A program made the position numbers and the translations under genes. A model generated the notes under the pieces. The model was given only the letters and a program-made list of their open reading frames with translations, was not told the DNA's origin and searched no databases. DNA of 64,000 nt from Anoplopoma fimbria (lineage: Eukaryota; Chordata; Actinopteri; Perciformes; Anoplopomatidae): NCBI RefSeq assembly GCF_027596085.1, contig NC_072460.1, forward strand, positions 5,843,512-5,907,511, read 5' to 3'. Shown piece by piece: positions 22,027 to 36,606 of the stretch (its first letter is position 1; each line of letters begins with the position of its first letter).

Positions 22027-22884
22027 CTACACGGTCCTCGGACACAAGGGAAGCCAAGCCATCGGCATCAATGAAGTATTTGACCATGAAAAAGAAAACA
22101 AAGACAATGGCGCCCTCTTGTGTCGCTTAAGGCAAACACACTGTCTACCTCGTACAATCTAAAACATTCATGCAGGCCTGATGAATATTAAAAAAATTGA
22201 TGCTCTTTTTGTCTTTTAATAGTGTAGATTAACTTTGCACTACATTCAACACGATCCCTGCCAAGCAGTCAGCGTTGCTATTCTGGCTGCATCTCCATGT
22301 TTTGACATACCGGGAGAGAGAAACCGGATAGCTGACCGGATACCTCGCCGGGATTCTTCACGTTCTGGGCACATTAACATCTCACCTTGCGAAACAGACT
22401 TGGCCTGAATGTAACCAGATCACTGACGTCACCTTAGGCTCACATTGCCACAACCGGATTCCGTAAAGTGCATGCGAATACTTACATGTGGTGTGAGGAG
22501 TGTGTGTGTGAGGGGAACTGTACAGTGTTACAGAACTAATTTAAGACATTATATTAAGTGTGTGTATTGATGTTGTGTGTCAAAAGATAAGCTGTGTTAT
22601 TTCACTATGTGTTCAATGTGACACGTTCATTTGAAATGACCCATTTGCAAGACGTGATCTACAGGCAGCACTGCTACAATATAAGAACAGAACATTGTGT
22701 ATTTATATGTGAAGGGGGGCAGATATTTTATCCACCCAATTTAAGTCAATTGCACATACGAATTTGCTATCAACATTTGTGTCACTGCGTCAATATTTTC
22801 CTATTCTTAAACGTTCATATTTCCCCTCATTAGTTTGTAGTTTTCTGTTACAAAGCGGTCTCCTGGCTATGAATGCTGGATGAA

Positions 22885-23130
22885 CTGACTAAAATATCTC
22901 AACAAGTATTCAGTGGATTGTCCAGGCTTTTCGTACAGACATTCATCTACCCCTCAGGATGAACTGTTATTACTCTGGCCATTCCCCGACTTTTTCATCT
23001 GGCGCCACCATCAGGTCAAAAATGAAATTTGTCTAATTGGTTTAAGAAAAAAGCTAAATTAATCACATTCCCATCAGCCTCAGCTATCCTTTGTGTTGAA
23101 TGCTAATTAGCAAATGTTAGCAAACGCTAA
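22885..23130 (+). repeat. Dispersed teleost repeat (family 'GGATGGATTGCC'), diverged copy
   Basis: 'aaatatctcaacaagtattcagtggattg', 'acagacattcat', 'gactttttcatctggcgccaccatcaggtcaaa' and 'gctaattagcaaatgttagc' follow the module order of this family. Confidence 0.6.
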
Positions 23131-23298
23131 GTAGTTTTCCATTACGAACGTGCGCTTGTATAACAATGTTGATGTTGTGCTTGGTTATAACAAAGAAAAA
23201 ATATTCAACTTTTATAGAAAAATCTTTTAAACAAAATGAATGCAAAAGTAGGACAAAATTCATGCAAACAAATGTAAAAAGAATTATAATAATTAGAT

Positions 23299-23331
23299 CA
23301 TAATGATAATAATAATATTATTATCATTATG
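23299..23331. repeat. Perfect inverted repeat, 15-bp arms
   Basis: Left arm CATAATGATAATAAT at 23299-23313, spacer of 3 nt, right arm ATTATTATCATTATG at 23317-23331. AT-rich. Confidence 0.95.
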
Positions 23332-23388
23332 GGGGGTCCCACGGTCCAAGGCCCTGACCACCTTAAAATGCTTTACTGCTGTTTGTTA

Positions 23389-23391
<3 letters not shown>

Positions 23392-23483
<92 letters not shown>
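23392..23483 (+). repeat. (GT)n microsatellite
   Basis: About 92 bp of pure GT. Confidence 0.98.
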
Positions 23484-23485
<2 letters not shown>

Positions 23486-23684
23486 ATGGATTTGTCTTTC
23501 ACAATCTCAGAGATGGCTAGCAGAGCAGAGAAATTGAATTGACAGGACCTGCTGCGTAAAATGCTCGCGCACACACACAAACCCACAGTCCACCACTTTA
23601 GAGGACAATATCACATTGACTTACATGACTTCCTGGAGAAATATAGCACTACTTGACTTCCAAAAGGAAGGCGAGTCCCCACAA

Positions 23685-24352
23685 TGTCTCAAACTTAATT
23701 TTAGTTAATGGGCCACATGCAGCCCAATTTGATCTCAAGTGGGCCAGTAAAACCATTGCATGACAACTCATAACAGCACCTCAAAATGTTTTCCTCTCTT
23801 TTAGTGTAAAGAAGTATGTATTCTAAAAAAGTTCAATTTATGAACGATTCATTTACAAAACAGATGAACAGAGTGAGATGTCTCTTGGCTACGACTAAAA
23901 ATAGACTTTATTTATCTTTTCTGTTCTCAGTTGTCCTTGAAAGTTCTTGTATTTTTCGCCATAAAGAGTCTGATAGCGGCGCCTTATTTTGTACTCCTTG
24001 AGGACTGAGAGGTTATTTGAACACAGCAAGCACACTGGCTTCCCGTTTACCTACTATTGGATATAGGAACTGATAGATTCTTATTGGAAAAACTGGACTC
24101 TCTGTGTCCAAGACATTTTCCACCGGCAGCTCCTGCATGAACTGCAGCCAACACTTGACAAAGTTGTGTTAGGAACACCTGTAAGTAAGCACAATGGATC
24201 CATAATAGCATATCCAGCACAGGGCCTGCTACTCTCACTGGGACAGCCCCCCCAGTGGACGAATAAGAATAGCATTTTATTGAAAAGTTTGAATTAATTA
24301 CTTTTCTGCAATTTTCACACCACTGTCCTCGGGCCGCATGTTTGAAGTCCCT
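23685..24352. mobile_element. hAT-like non-autonomous element
   Basis: Left end 'tgtctcaaactt' then 'gggccacatgcagccc'; right end in inverse 'ggacttcaaacatgcggccc'. The interior has 'gtgggccagtaaaaccattgcatgac', 'ttttagtgtaaagaagta' and 'agagtctgatagcggcgcc', which I recall from a high-copy vertebrate repeat whose ends carry GGGCCGC and CAAAC words. The acidic minus-strand open frame across 24298-24486 overlaps the right end and is probably not a gene. Confidence 0.55.
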
Positions 24353-24934
24353 TGAGTAAACAGAATTATATCCTCATTACATGAGTAATCACTCTCTGAC
24401 AGCTCCACTGGACATTGTGGCTCTTTGACAGTCGTCTCATCGCTTTCTCTTTGAGCGTCAACTCTTAGTACATCTTCATAGGTCAAACTTACACACAGTG
24501 CTCAGCCCCTGTCAAATGTCAATAAAATGTCCTCTGAGGGTTAGTTAGTTAAATCATTATTGGTCTATAAAAATATGAACACCTATTTCTTATATTTAAA
24601 TGTAAAATCAGTTAACAAATAAATAAATGTATGCAATAATACTAACTAATAACTGCAAAAACTGAATTCCCCTTCTATATCGGTTCACAAGGAGGGAAAT
24701 TCCAACGTACACGCGTGTACTGTCTGTCCGAGGGACCCCCATTGGCCACGTCAGACTGTCAGCTCCGTTAACAGCCACAGAGTGGGGTGAAGCTCAGAGT
24801 GACAGCTCCACAAAGACAAACAAAGCCAGCACCGTCACCTTCACCACACATCAGGTCTCCACCTCTATCTCGGCTTAGCGTTTGATTGTCGTGTGTGCAG
24901 AGGGGTCAGGTGTGTGCGGTCATTCCGAATCTGG

Positions 24935-24936
<2 letters not shown>

Positions 24937-24964
<28 letters not shown>
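24937..24964 (+). repeat. Short (GT)14 tract
   Basis: 28 bp of GT followed by a G-rich stretch. Confidence 0.9.
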
Positions 24965-24965
<1 letters not shown>

Positions 24966-25599
24966 ATGGGGTGGGTGGGGGGTGGTGGTATGTTGTGTGA
25001 ACTTATTCATAGGCCTGTTGACTGACACAAAAAAACAGGAAGAGGACTGTTTTGAAAGTGAAATGCGGCAGCGATTGACTTCTACAGAAAGAGGAAATGC
25101 TGTGTGGGGTTACTGGAAAGGGGCCTCCTCTTTCCCACATGTACCTTCCTTTTTTTAAAAATACCATTTAGATATATGCAGCTTAACTGCTTCCAAATTA
25201 AAAATTCATGACAAAAGAGAATCTATAATAAATACTCCAAAACTATCAAAACCCCACAAAAGAAGAGATAAAAAAAAGGGGCAAAAGGTTAGTTACTGCA
25301 CGCATTCCATTAAGCTTGCGTGTTCTCTCAAAATGTTTTTTTCTCAGACACTGAGCCAGATATCTCTGCTTCATTCTTTTCTATATTCTTTAATCTTTTA
25401 AAGATCATTCATAGCCTGATTAAAACAACATTTTATGCCTTTTTTTTATGGCTGTGGACAGAATTGTCTTATTTATGGAATGATGAAAAGCGATATCCCA
25501 AATTCCCTCTGTAAATTCTTTTGGGACTGTAATATGTCAAGAAAATTAAACAAGAATTCTGACCCTGGCTTTATTGAATGTTTAGATTTCTGTTATGGA

Positions 25600-25850
25600 A
25601 ATTCAATTCAATTCAATTCAGTTTATTTTGTATAGCCCAGAATCACAAATTACAAATTTGCCTCAGAGGGCTTTACAATCTGTGCACATGCGACATCCTC
25701 TGTCCTTCCCTCACATCGGCACAGGAAAAACTCCCCTAAAAAACCCCTTTAACAGGGAGAAAAAAGGAAGAAACCTATGGGAGAACGACAGAGGAGGGAT
25801 CCTTCTCCCAGGATGGACAGAATGCAATAGATGTCATGTGTACAGAATGA
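25600..25850 (-). mobile_element. Retroelement-like repeat with (AATTC)n end, short copy
   Basis: Same as 17077-17322, including the 'ggaagaaacctatgggaga' and 'gatgtcatgtgtacagaatga' words, but ends there. A possible 5-bp duplication 'gaaat' flanks it; weak. Confidence 0.8.
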
Positions 25851-26987
25851 AATGCTTACATTTAAGCACATATTAAATAAGAGAATTTGTATTATTCAAA
25901 CAAACATTTTTAAAAAAACCTAATACTACTCCTGTTGTGTTTCCATTTAAAGACTGGACCAAACGGTCAGTAATATCAAACCAGGAGAGGGCGCTCTGAT
26001 ACAAGTAAACAGAGGACTGCAAAGCATGAATATGAATATGCTCTTATCATGATGTGCTAACACTAAAACCATCCATGAGCAACACTCCATGAGGACCAAT
26101 GATGTAAATAAACAGGAGAGATAAGCTTCAAATTTCAAAATATGGAAATGACACGAATAAAATCGTCAGGTGGAAAGCAGAATAGAGAACAGACAGTGCT
26201 TATCTCTCCAATCCAGAAGGTTACGTGGTCACTGCTGCTTCTTATTCAGTCTCGTCATGTGGTTCCTTCCTTCCTCTTTCGTCCGACCAAAGCGTTCGGT
26301 TTCTAAGAACTCAATCTGCGGCCTTCAAGACTGAAACGCTCACTTCTCAGTCAGTCACTTTTCCCCGAAACACTGTCAAGTGTGTGACAGTAAACTGTCC
26401 ATTCTGTGTCAGCACCGTTGGTTTGCACTGCACATGAGGATATGTAGTCCTCCTGCCATGTGTGTCGGAACACGACAGAGCGAGATGGAAGTGATGCTGC
26501 ACCGGCTGCAGAAATCTGGAAGAATTGCATCCATTTAGCTTTAATTCTGATTTGATACTCACTTTGAGCATGGATGTTTAATCTCACATTATGTTGCATA
26601 AGCACATAGACATATTTATACATGGAGGCCAATCCAATGTTCCTGAATTAAAAAATCTTAAAGGCATGATACTCTAAAAGTGCCAGGTCAGTCACTAACT
26701 AATTCCTAAGCAGCCCATGAGGATTTCATAATGATATTAATAATCCTTGTCCTTTACTTTCCAAATCCTCTGCTTCATAGAACAGAAAAGACGTCCAACC
26801 AAGATTGACTCAAAGTTTTTGGAGATTGTTACCTTTATTATTGACGACTACATTTTCCAGTATAAGAGATTCATTAAAGGGACTGTTCAACCCAAAATAA
26901 AAAAATGATATTTCATCTAATTTTCGTCTTGTTAACATTGCTGAAGGTTACAGTGTGAAAGTCTTCTTTTGGTGTGTGTACATCAAC

Positions 26988-28140
<1,153 letters not shown>

Positions 28141-28143
28141 AGT

Positions 28144-28212
28144 CATTACATTACATTACATTACATTACAGTCATTTAGCAGACGCTTTTATCCAAAGCG
28201 ACTTACAGGAAG
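28144..28212 (+). mobile_element. Interspersed-element fragment '(ATTAC)n-CATTTAGCAGACGC'
   Basis: A short (ATTAC)n run is followed by 'catttagcagacgcttttat' and 'ccaaagcgacttaca', a phrase found in huge numbers in ray-finned fish genomes (from memory; SINE or LINE tail). About 70 bp. It adjoins copy B of the next family. Confidence 0.65.
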
Positions 28213-28261
28213 TGTATTCAACATAGGTAGTCATGCAAAGACTTTTTCGTATTTCTATCAA

Positions 28262-28690
28262 AACCTTTATATAAGAAGTTGACCGAGTCGTTGTTACGCT
28301 ACCCACTGTTTTTTTGGACTGCCGTTTTAAAGCCTTGAGTCCATCTTGGAATACGGCCGTCGCCATGTTGTTGTTTTTTGCAACCAGTGAAAGGAAGTGA
28401 TTTTATTTGGACTGCGGAGGAGGGACGCCTTGGTAGAGACGGCGCTTACATCGCAAGAAAGACCACCCCCCTGCTTTATTTTCAATTTTATTGTATATGG
28501 GACCATTATTTAATAAATGGATTGAGACAATCATCAAATGTTTACTGAGATACAAGCGAGATTTCGATACAATCGCACTTCTTTTTGTAACCAGAGGAGT
28601 CTCCCCCTGATGGTCAGAAGAGAGAATGTCAGTTTAAGGCACTGCTGTAATTGTTTAACTTTTCAGAACCAGAGGTCGCCACTTGATTCT
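28262..28690 (+). repeat. Dispersed repeat 'GCCATCTTGG' family, copy B
   Basis: 'ggactgccgttttaaagccttgag', 'ccatcttggaatacggccgtcgccatg', 'tttgtaaccagaggagtc' and 'ctgatggtcagaagagagaatg' match copies C and D. The middle differs from the other copies. Confidence 0.7.
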
Positions 28691-30341
28691 TATCCTAAAC
28701 CTTCTGTTTCTTTTCTGTGAGGCTTGCTCATACAAGTGTGTTGCTGTGTAGGCCCCAATCAGAGTTTGGAGTTAAAACATTTTTTAACTCAGGACCAAAT
28801 TGGAGAGCTTCTTGAGATTTGGTTAAGTTGTTTTCATTAATTTGAACTGTACTTGTAACTATTCAATTGATGGTTTGTGTTTAACGTTAGACACATTCTG
28901 TGGTTGCCTACCAACCATTACAAAAGAAAGACACAGAAAACTGCAAAAAAAATTAGAGGGTCTTTACCAATTTGAATACCACTTGAGGCTTTTTCTTTGT
29001 ATTATTTTTCTCTGATTTTTTCTCTGCATGGTAAAAACAAATGTTATGCTAGGGAGTCTTAAACAATAAAAAGGGCAGTGCCATGCACCTGGTATTTTAA
29101 ACCTGAAAAATGCCCCCCAGCTAAGACCAGCTCTAAAAAGAATAATTTCAAAATGAGCTCAGGTGTTTGGCAAATCAGGACTAAACAAAATAACAAAATG
29201 AAAAATATTACTACAGCTTTCACAACAATATGGAAGGAAAGATATGACATGGCATTAGATGCTTTAAATCTGTTTGTACAGGTTGCACCTCATGTCTTCG
29301 ATAATGTCTATAAATTACATGTTTGAAGTGCTTTGGTAGCCAAGCGCATGCCATTACCTTCTCTTCCCCCATTTACAATCTCTGCTTTAAAAAAACTCAA
29401 ATAAAAAAGGCAAAAATTCAACCCAAATAATCTAAACAAAGAAAGTTTACAGAGTCAGATTAAAACACTTGTGTCCTATACCTCTAAAATATGAAATTAA
29501 ATGGAATGTGACAGTATTGTACAACATTATTTCTGCTCATAGAAACCTACCACTGACACATCTGCATTGTATTGAATGGTCAAACATTTACAACTGCCCT
29601 AAGGCAATGGCTACCAACAACAGCATGTGGCCGTTTGCTCCATTTTACAAGAATACCCAGATAAGTAGCCACTTGAAAACCACCTATAAAAGTGTCCGTC
29701 ACATCTCTGCAAATGAATTGTTTTTCTGGGTGAAAACAAAAAACCCTGGGGTTTTGGTTTCTTTTTTTTCTTTTTTTGGAAAATCCATCTTTTCATGGAA
29801 ATGCTTTGTCTTCCTGAGCTTCTTGAAGTTCACCCCCCGTGGTTATCCTCAGTGTGGAGGAGGAGGAGTGAACAAGAGGGGTGTGGCTTGGAAGGAGGAA
29901 AGGGAGGAGAAAAGAGGAGGAGGATTTGAGAAAAAGAAGGCCACATGGTCGAACTCACGTGCACTTCGAAGCCCCCAAGTTCCAACGTCAACCTGAGGCA
30001 CATGTTGACGGAGGTCTCCGATGGGATTCGCCTCAGCAACCGCTATGCTTTCATGAGGCTGTGTTTGGGCGAGGCACAATGAGTTGCGAGAGGTACCTGC
30101 AGCCATTGACATGCGTGACTTTAAGCATCAAAATAAGTAGCTCCAGAATTGTAGATTACATTTTAGTAAATTACCCAAAGTATAGCTGAATAAAGTAAGG
30201 TATACAAGTAGCGAATGAACCAGGAACTATGAGAAAAATATTTGGATTATAATCTATAATACTAGACACCATCTTGCGATGGGATCACACTGGCCGCAAA
30301 GCTATATCAGTCCAGGGTGCAATGGCCCATTCCTACTTCCC
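28691..30341. other. Gene-free stretch
   Basis: Open frames at 29078-29326 and 29469-29996 have no recognisable domain, and base composition is AT-rich in the first half. A purine-rich GGA stretch lies at 29850-29945. Confidence 0.4.
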
Positions 30342-30630
30342 ACCCATAGACTGTATAAAAGAAGTGGACACCCATCGGTTTGGGGACTGCCATTTTAAAG
30401 CCTTGAGTCCTCCGATTATGCGGTTGCCATCTTGGAATACGGCCGTCGCCATGTTTGGTTTTTTTTTGCAACGGATGAACGGGCAGAGACCTGTCCATCA
30501 CAGTAAGCCCGCCCTAAAGCATACTCTGTTTTATGGTCTATTTGACTCTAAATGGACCATAATTTACTGAAGAACATCAGGCTCTATTGAAGAAGACTTG
30601 AAACCAGCGATTGAGACCATAAACTGGCTA
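30342..30630 (+). repeat. Dispersed repeat 'GCCATCTTGG' family, copy C
   Basis: 'catagactgtataaaagaagtggac', 'ccatcttggaatacggccgtcgcc', 'gcccgccctaaagcatactctg', 'tatttgactctaaatggacc' and 'gattgagaccataaactgg' are all shared with copies A, D and E. Confidence 0.8.
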
Positions 30631-30749
30631 AATCTTGCCCGGTCAAATTAGATCCATGTAAATTTGTCATATCAAGGTCAACTTTGATTACGTTAAATTT
30701 GCAATTTGCTCCTTGACATTGCTAACCGTTGAGAGACAAAAACAGAGGA

Positions 30750-31040
30750 AGCAATCGTAGCTTATTGGCTGAGTTGCACCATTAACTTTTATTTTACCCC
30801 CTCTGTTAGAGTACACACTGCCCATTCAACTGCTTAAAACTCTGAATGTATTGTAAATATTTGTTAGCTTGGTTGCTAACAAATTCTAGTATAACTCTTG
30901 AACATTTTCCTCCTTCAATAATTTTTTGCTGCAGCGGAATAGACAACAGGGTACAGAAGAAAAAAGCTTGGAAAAACTATTGGGACTTGCTTAGCTCTGC
31001 CATGTTTTCGTTTTGCTGTGCCACTTTCTGGTTTGACTGG
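30750..31040 (+). repeat. Possible repeat shared with 62250-62340
   Basis: 'gcaccattaacttttatttta' and 'ctctgttagagtacacactgc' parallel 'gcaccatccactcttattta' and 'ctctaccagagtataaactgc' near 62259-62310. Extent uncertain. Confidence 0.35.
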
Positions 31041-32136
31041 GCCTTCCATCCGTAGTGTGCAAACTTAGCAGCATTCTGTAGCGGTGCTTTACATTTTTAG
31101 CATTTCTTCATGCATCATTTCCAAATTTCTAGGGCATTTAGTCAGCTTCACATCTTCTTTGAAAATATTAGAGGCTGTTGAAAAGATCATTTTGCCGACT
31201 CCTCTTCTTCATGGCCCCTGAATTTGAGGTGCCTCTTGGACAGAGAGACAAAAAGGTCTGCGCTCTACGAGACACCCCATAACCTAATGGCACCTTATCA
31301 CGTTCCTTCAAATTCACTTTGACCCCCGATTTCATCATGCCCTTCTAGTTCTCTTTGGGAGCTGTGCGTCAGCGGTAATGGGATTTGACGGATGTTTGAG
31401 GGCAGTACTGTGTGAGAACAGGACCCGGTGGAGGTTCTGCGTCTGTAGGGACCATGGGAAGAGGAATGGGGTCCAGCCTACAAGCCTCCCTCCGCCTTCT
31501 CTCTCATGCATACCTCCTCTTTCATATCTTCCCGTTTTGCAGATGCTCTCTCTGCTTCTCCCAACCCTTGTTCCATCTCCCGCTCTAACCCGTCATCTCC
31601 CTTTCTCCTCCCTCCCTCCCTCCCTCGTCTTTCATGTCTTTGCCTCCCCTGGTCTTTGCGATGCTTTTGTTTCTGCCGATCTGCCGGAGTCTGAGCCGTG
31701 GAATGCTGATGGCAGCCTCAATCCCTCCTCCTCCTCCTCCTCCTCCTCCTCCTCGCATTCCCATGCTGGGGCATTCTGGGTGGGATTGAACGAGCAGAAG
31801 GTCACAGCCAAGGAAGTGAACTAGGAAGTTTTCCCAAGAGGATGGAGGAACGTGTTCATCGCATTCATCCACCTTTTCCCCGTCCCCAGGCCTCCAAAGA
31901 TTAATTTGAGCAACAGATAAGTTTGCATGTAACAAATCATTTGTTCCATTCCTGGAATTTGGGAGTGCCACATTTGGCTATACCTAGGCCAAAATCCAGA
32001 TTTAAGCTCATACTTAGTTAAAAAAGTAACTCAGAAGTGAAACAATGGTGAGGTGTTTCCACCGCCTAAAGGTTAAGATGCATTTTTTGGGGGGGCGCCT
32101 GCATCCCCATCTCATTTTATAACTCACAATTTATTA
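31041..32136. other. Gene-free pyrimidine-rich stretch with (CTC)n
   Basis: Contains a (CTC)n trinucleotide tract at 31726-31754 that gives a poly-Ser frame on the plus strand and poly-Gly on the minus strand. No splice-supported exon. Confidence 0.45.
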
Positions 32137-32382
32137 CCTCCGCCAAGTAGGTTTGTTTTTGGTTGTTGGTTTGTATATCTGTTCGTCGGCCTGATTACGG
32201 AAAAACTATTTGCCCAATTTTAATGAAACTTGGCTGAACGCTATATCATGGGCCAAGGAAGAACTCATTCGATTTTGAAGAGATTCTGAGTCACGGAGCG
32301 GATGAATGCATTATTTTATTTTTTTCTTAAAGGAAACGGCCTGGTTGGACGTATGTGCTCTCCGAGGGCCCTTTCTAGTTTG
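32137..32382 (+). repeat. Short repeat 'TTATTACCTCCGCCAAG', nearly full copy
   Basis: Begins 'ttattacctccgccaagtagg', has 'gattacggaaaaact' and 'aatgaaacttgg' then 'atgggccaaggaagaac', and ends 'tgctctccgagggccctttctagtt'. I remember this sequence as an interspersed repeat in fishes and many marine invertebrates. Class unknown to me. Confidence 0.6.
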
Positions 32383-33185
32383 ATAGAACTTTAGAACTAA
32401 AGTTGCTGGTAACAAATCACCTGCCTGCTATTGTCAGCCAACTATACACAGGCATGAGTGTCAAACGCGGTTAGGTTTAAACAAACTTTGCACGCTAACA
32501 TTATGTAACAGCATTGGGCAGAGGATTTGGGGAAAAAAAGTGCCAGTACAGCAATTAAAGCCAGTTCACAGCGTTTTTATATACCCTAAACCAAGGTTTT
32601 GCAAACAAAACAGAAAATCTAGCTCCTTCGGGTCCCTTAGGAAACCAAAAAACACCTCAGCCGGGCCGCTTGTCGGGTTTAGAATACGCCAAAAGTGCAG
32701 CGTGAGACTGAGAGCTCGTCACATTCAGCAAGTGCCACACTAAAAATGAACTATGATGAGGAGATCAGCTCCAGGTGTGTGTCTTCCCACACCTGCTTCC
32801 AATACTGTCACATGGTAGTGGGTGGAGCCACCTGGCAGGAATGTAGATGCCTCCAATTGATCCTTTCTCTTTCTCTCATCCAATAATCTTATTAGAAAAA
32901 GTGGATATTTATTTGCTAGCATACATAAACCAAGTGTACTGATAAGCTATGTGTCTAATCTAAACTATGATACATATACTACATACATTTTCTGTAAGTG
33001 AATAATTCATAATAGAACTTTTCAGTTAATTTAGAAATGATAGTGTCTTTTGATTTGTGCATGATGAGCATTTCCTAGAAACACTTGCTGTCTTCCAGAT
33101 CAATGACCTTCTGCTATGTTCGCTGGTCACATTCCTTTGGGGTTTAATGTGGGAAGGAGAAGCCTTATATTACATGAGGTGGGGG

Positions 33186-33222
<37 letters not shown>

Positions 33223-34450
33223 TAGGGGAGAGTGAGCTCTGGGCTCCAACGGCCAGCTCCAGTGAAAAGGATCTGTGTGTGGCGGTCGCGGCGATTCTGG
33301 GGGCCTTTTCTCCTCAGGAGCCTTTGTGTCTCATCCAAGGAGAGCAAGTTCACAGAGACACAAAGAGACTGGAAAAAGGAGGGAAAGTGAGGGTGGACAG
33401 TTTTCTTTCCACTCTTTCTCACTAAGGCCTCTTTCTCTTCTTGACTTCAAAGGCCACTCATGCCCATCATGATTCACTTTCGGCCAATTTCCAAAAAAAA
33501 GGCTTGGCTTTGTTGCCACGCACACTTTGCTTTGGAGGCTTGATGAGGAGATGCAGGTGATGCAGACTGAGATGCAAGATTCATGAACTTCTGTTTAAAC
33601 ATGATTTGACAGAAGTGCGTCACACTGTGGGGTTTTGTGCTTTGCGATACAGCGGGTTTTAAGTGTCTGTATTGCAGCAGGTCATTTTAGGTGAGCACAG
33701 GCGGTTTCATCCTCACTTTAATCTCGTTGACGATGGATCATTTTAAAAATCATCCAATCAGCTCTTCCGCTCTTCCCTTGCTGCTATCCGGTTACATAGA
33801 AAATAAATAACTACTTCCCTCTGTGGGAAAGAAACTCCACTAAAATACACATCCCATCTGCTAATGCTTTCCAAGAAAGTGGACCATCTTGGAATAGAAA
33901 CACCAAGAGGATGGCTCCGTGTTTGCATTATCGTCCGGCTGAGTGGTGTAAGTGTCTCCTATCGAATATGCCCCCCATTAGTAGCTACTGTTAGTGTGAG
34001 CTTCCTCGCATGCACTCTCATAAAAACATGCAGGGAGGAAAACACATGCATCTGCATACACATCTTTCAAGTGCTCGCGCACACTCACACTCCGGCCTCC
34101 ATGGTGTTTAACGAGCATTTTGGCCTACACTTGTTGCTAATGAGTGGTCGTGAGATGGGAGGCATTTCCTCCCTGGCTTTTTGTTTCCACAGTGGCCCCA
34201 TTAAGCACCTCATCAATCATTGGATCACAGGCTGAAACCCTCTTCTGGGGCCGATGGCATGGCGTTGGATCTAAAGCACCTCTCTCCTCCTGAGGCCAAT
34301 TTTGTTCCTGGCCATTCCCCAAGTGTCTTGAGAGCCAAAGTCCCAGGTCTGGGTACATTTATTGTAATGCACTTTGAAGAGTTATTCAGTCATGTTCTTT
34401 TTGTCATAATTTTCATGTACTAGATACAAGTTAATGTTATCTGTACTCTA
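32383..34450. other. Gene-free stretch
   Basis: Contains a (CA)n run at 33189-33221. The segment 34100-34240 has homeodomain-like words ('ccattaagc', 'tcatcaatcattgg') and little simple sequence, but no exon evidence. Confidence 0.4.
33189..33221 (+). repeat. (CA)16 tract
   Basis: About 33 bp of pure CA. Confidence 0.95.
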
Positions 34451-34573
34451 CAGTGATTCTGAAAGTGGGGTCCGGTGAACCCCAGTGCTCCGTCATACGC
34501 TGCCAGGGGGTCTGCAAAATGATTTGCTTTATATAATAGAATTGTGCTGTAACATTAAAAAGTTGGGAACCAT
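34451..34573. mobile_element. hAT-like MITE remnant
   Basis: Left 'cagtgattctgaaagtgggg' and right inverse 'catggttcccaactttt' resemble the CAGTGGTTCTCAAACT-type ends of small hAT elements. The interior 'tccggtgaaccccagtgctcc' matches a fish repeat I know from memory. About 120 bp. Confidence 0.45.
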
Positions 34574-35059
34574 GTTCTCCAATAAAACAAACATATTGTG
34601 TCCATTACTTCCAGCCATGTAAGCTTAAGCCCCAAAACAGTGCAAGAACCGTCCCCGCTGCGGCTTTGCTTGGCCTATTAGCATGCTGGCTTGTCTACGA
34701 GCATGGAGTTATAGCAAGAGACGCTCGGCACCAAACTAGCTAAATTGAGAAAATACTATCTATTCAGTTGAATTCTATGTTTATATAACCAATACATTAA
34801 ATACTGGAATTTAAATCTTGTTTAACTTTTGACCAATTGGTGGCTGCGTTACAACATTTTACATTTGAACTGACTTTTTTCTGCCAAGGTGTATGATTTA
34901 TTTTTTTAATGGTAAATAACAATTCAGAAAATTGATGTCTATGTTTTTATTTATAACATTTTGTTTTTAAAAAGTTAGGTAATCAAAGTTTAAGTGAAAT
35001 CTGATCATGCCTTAACACATAAAAGAGGGATCCCAGTCTCTTTCACAAAGTGAGGCATA

Positions 35060-35155
35060 AAACGTATTAATTAAACTCTGGTACGGTCTCAGTACTCAGT
35101 ATCGGCCGATACCCAAAGCCCAGGTATTGCTGTCAGGACTGAAAAAGTCATGTCA
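35060..35155 (+). repeat. Fragment of 'TATCGGCCGATACCCAAAGCC' repeat
   Basis: 'ggtctcagtactcagtatcgg', 'ccgatacccaaagcccaggt' and 'gactgaaaaagt' follow a dispersed fish repeat I recall. Short and diverged. Confidence 0.4.
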
Positions 35156-36499
35156 GTGCCCTTCTTTTTACCCTTGAATTTACTACTGCCTTTAACCCTT
35201 TGGGTCTATTTGACTCCATCAATTTAAACCTCCAGAAAATGTTAATTAAAATTATTACCCAACTTTATGTGTCTCTTTAACTAAAAACCCCTTTGCATTC
35301 GTTCATCACTAAGCTTATGACACGGGAGAAAATATGGAAGTCTTCAGAGACAAGGTGACAAGAAATACTGCTCTTCCTTTGTCAGCACTGTGGAAGCTCG
35401 CCTTTGCCTCACCTTTCTGACTTCCAGCTGACCCCATACAGTTCTGGTCGGGAGAGGGATCACAACTATCCATTTTTTAAGATAGAACTGAATCTGATGG
35501 CAGCTGTGTTGTATACATGACCCCAAAAGGTCTCATGTACATGGGAATGGGATGTTGTAACCAGGGTCCATGATGTAGGGTCTATGTCCTATACTTTCAC
35601 TGTAAAAGAGCTGTGAACCTCATTGGCAGAAAAAAACCTTTGTTTAGAGGTTATTTTCAATCGAGAGAGAGTGTAAAGAAAGAGCATCCAGAGCAGCGGT
35701 AGGAATAATTGAGAAATCTGCAGAACCTTTTTTCTTTAGAAAGCCACAATGTTGTATATGTTTGTTCCTCCTGGCTGTTGTGTAAACTACCAGTGTCCTC
35801 ACAGGAACCATATTTCCTCCGCTGCACGCCGCGAACTAGTACAGGCACAGTTATGGCCGGATGAAGATTATAAAATGAAAACGATCTCAAAACACCCTAA
35901 ATAAATGTACGCAAAATGTTCATATTTACAGCTAAGACAGCGTGGGTAACATTGATGCGTACAGGACATCTAAAATATGTAATTATGTAAATGTTTAAGT
36001 TTAGTTGTTTAGGCAAAAAAAGTAGCACTTTTTTAGAGATGTTAAGAGTCACAACTGACACACAGTGCATTGCATCATTATCTCTACAGATGGAAAGATT
36101 TACCTTTAAGTTCTCCTTTTACATTCACAAAAAACACAAGAAGACAGTAACTGCGGTTAGAGACAGATACAGGCAGGGTAAGATGGAGGAAGCCCCCCCC
36201 CCCCCCCAAAAAAAAAAACACCTACACCTAGATTTTATAAATTAAGTCTAATTTCTGTGATGTTTAAGACAAAAGTACCATGATATCTGACAAAAACATT
36301 ATTATATTTTTCAATGAAAATACATTAAATCAATCATTCTCTGATTAAAGCCACTAGCTTATTCGCCTAGAGAGCGAGATCTAATTGCTGACTAAGTGCC
36401 AACCCATCATTTTTTACAAATTAATTGTAGAATGGTGATGGAATTAAAAAAGGTTTTATTTGAAGCATGAGCCCTTTAAAGACAAGCCTTTGTTAAACA
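35156..36499. other. Gene-free stretch
   Basis: No supported exon. A C15 run directly followed by A12 lies at 36193-36219. Confidence 0.4.
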
Positions 36500-36606
36500 T
36501 TTTATCATAGACTTCTATACAATCTAACTTCAGACAGAATGCAAGTTTTTAGACACTTCCACATTGGCTTCACTCTACAGACCAGAGGTTGCCGCCTCTG
36601 GTCAAA
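36500..36606 (+). repeat. Dispersed repeat 'GCCATCTTGG' family, tail fragment G
   Basis: 'catagacttctatacaatctaac', 'aatgcaagttttta' and 'agaccagaggttgccgcc' match the distal part of copies B and D. Confidence 0.55.
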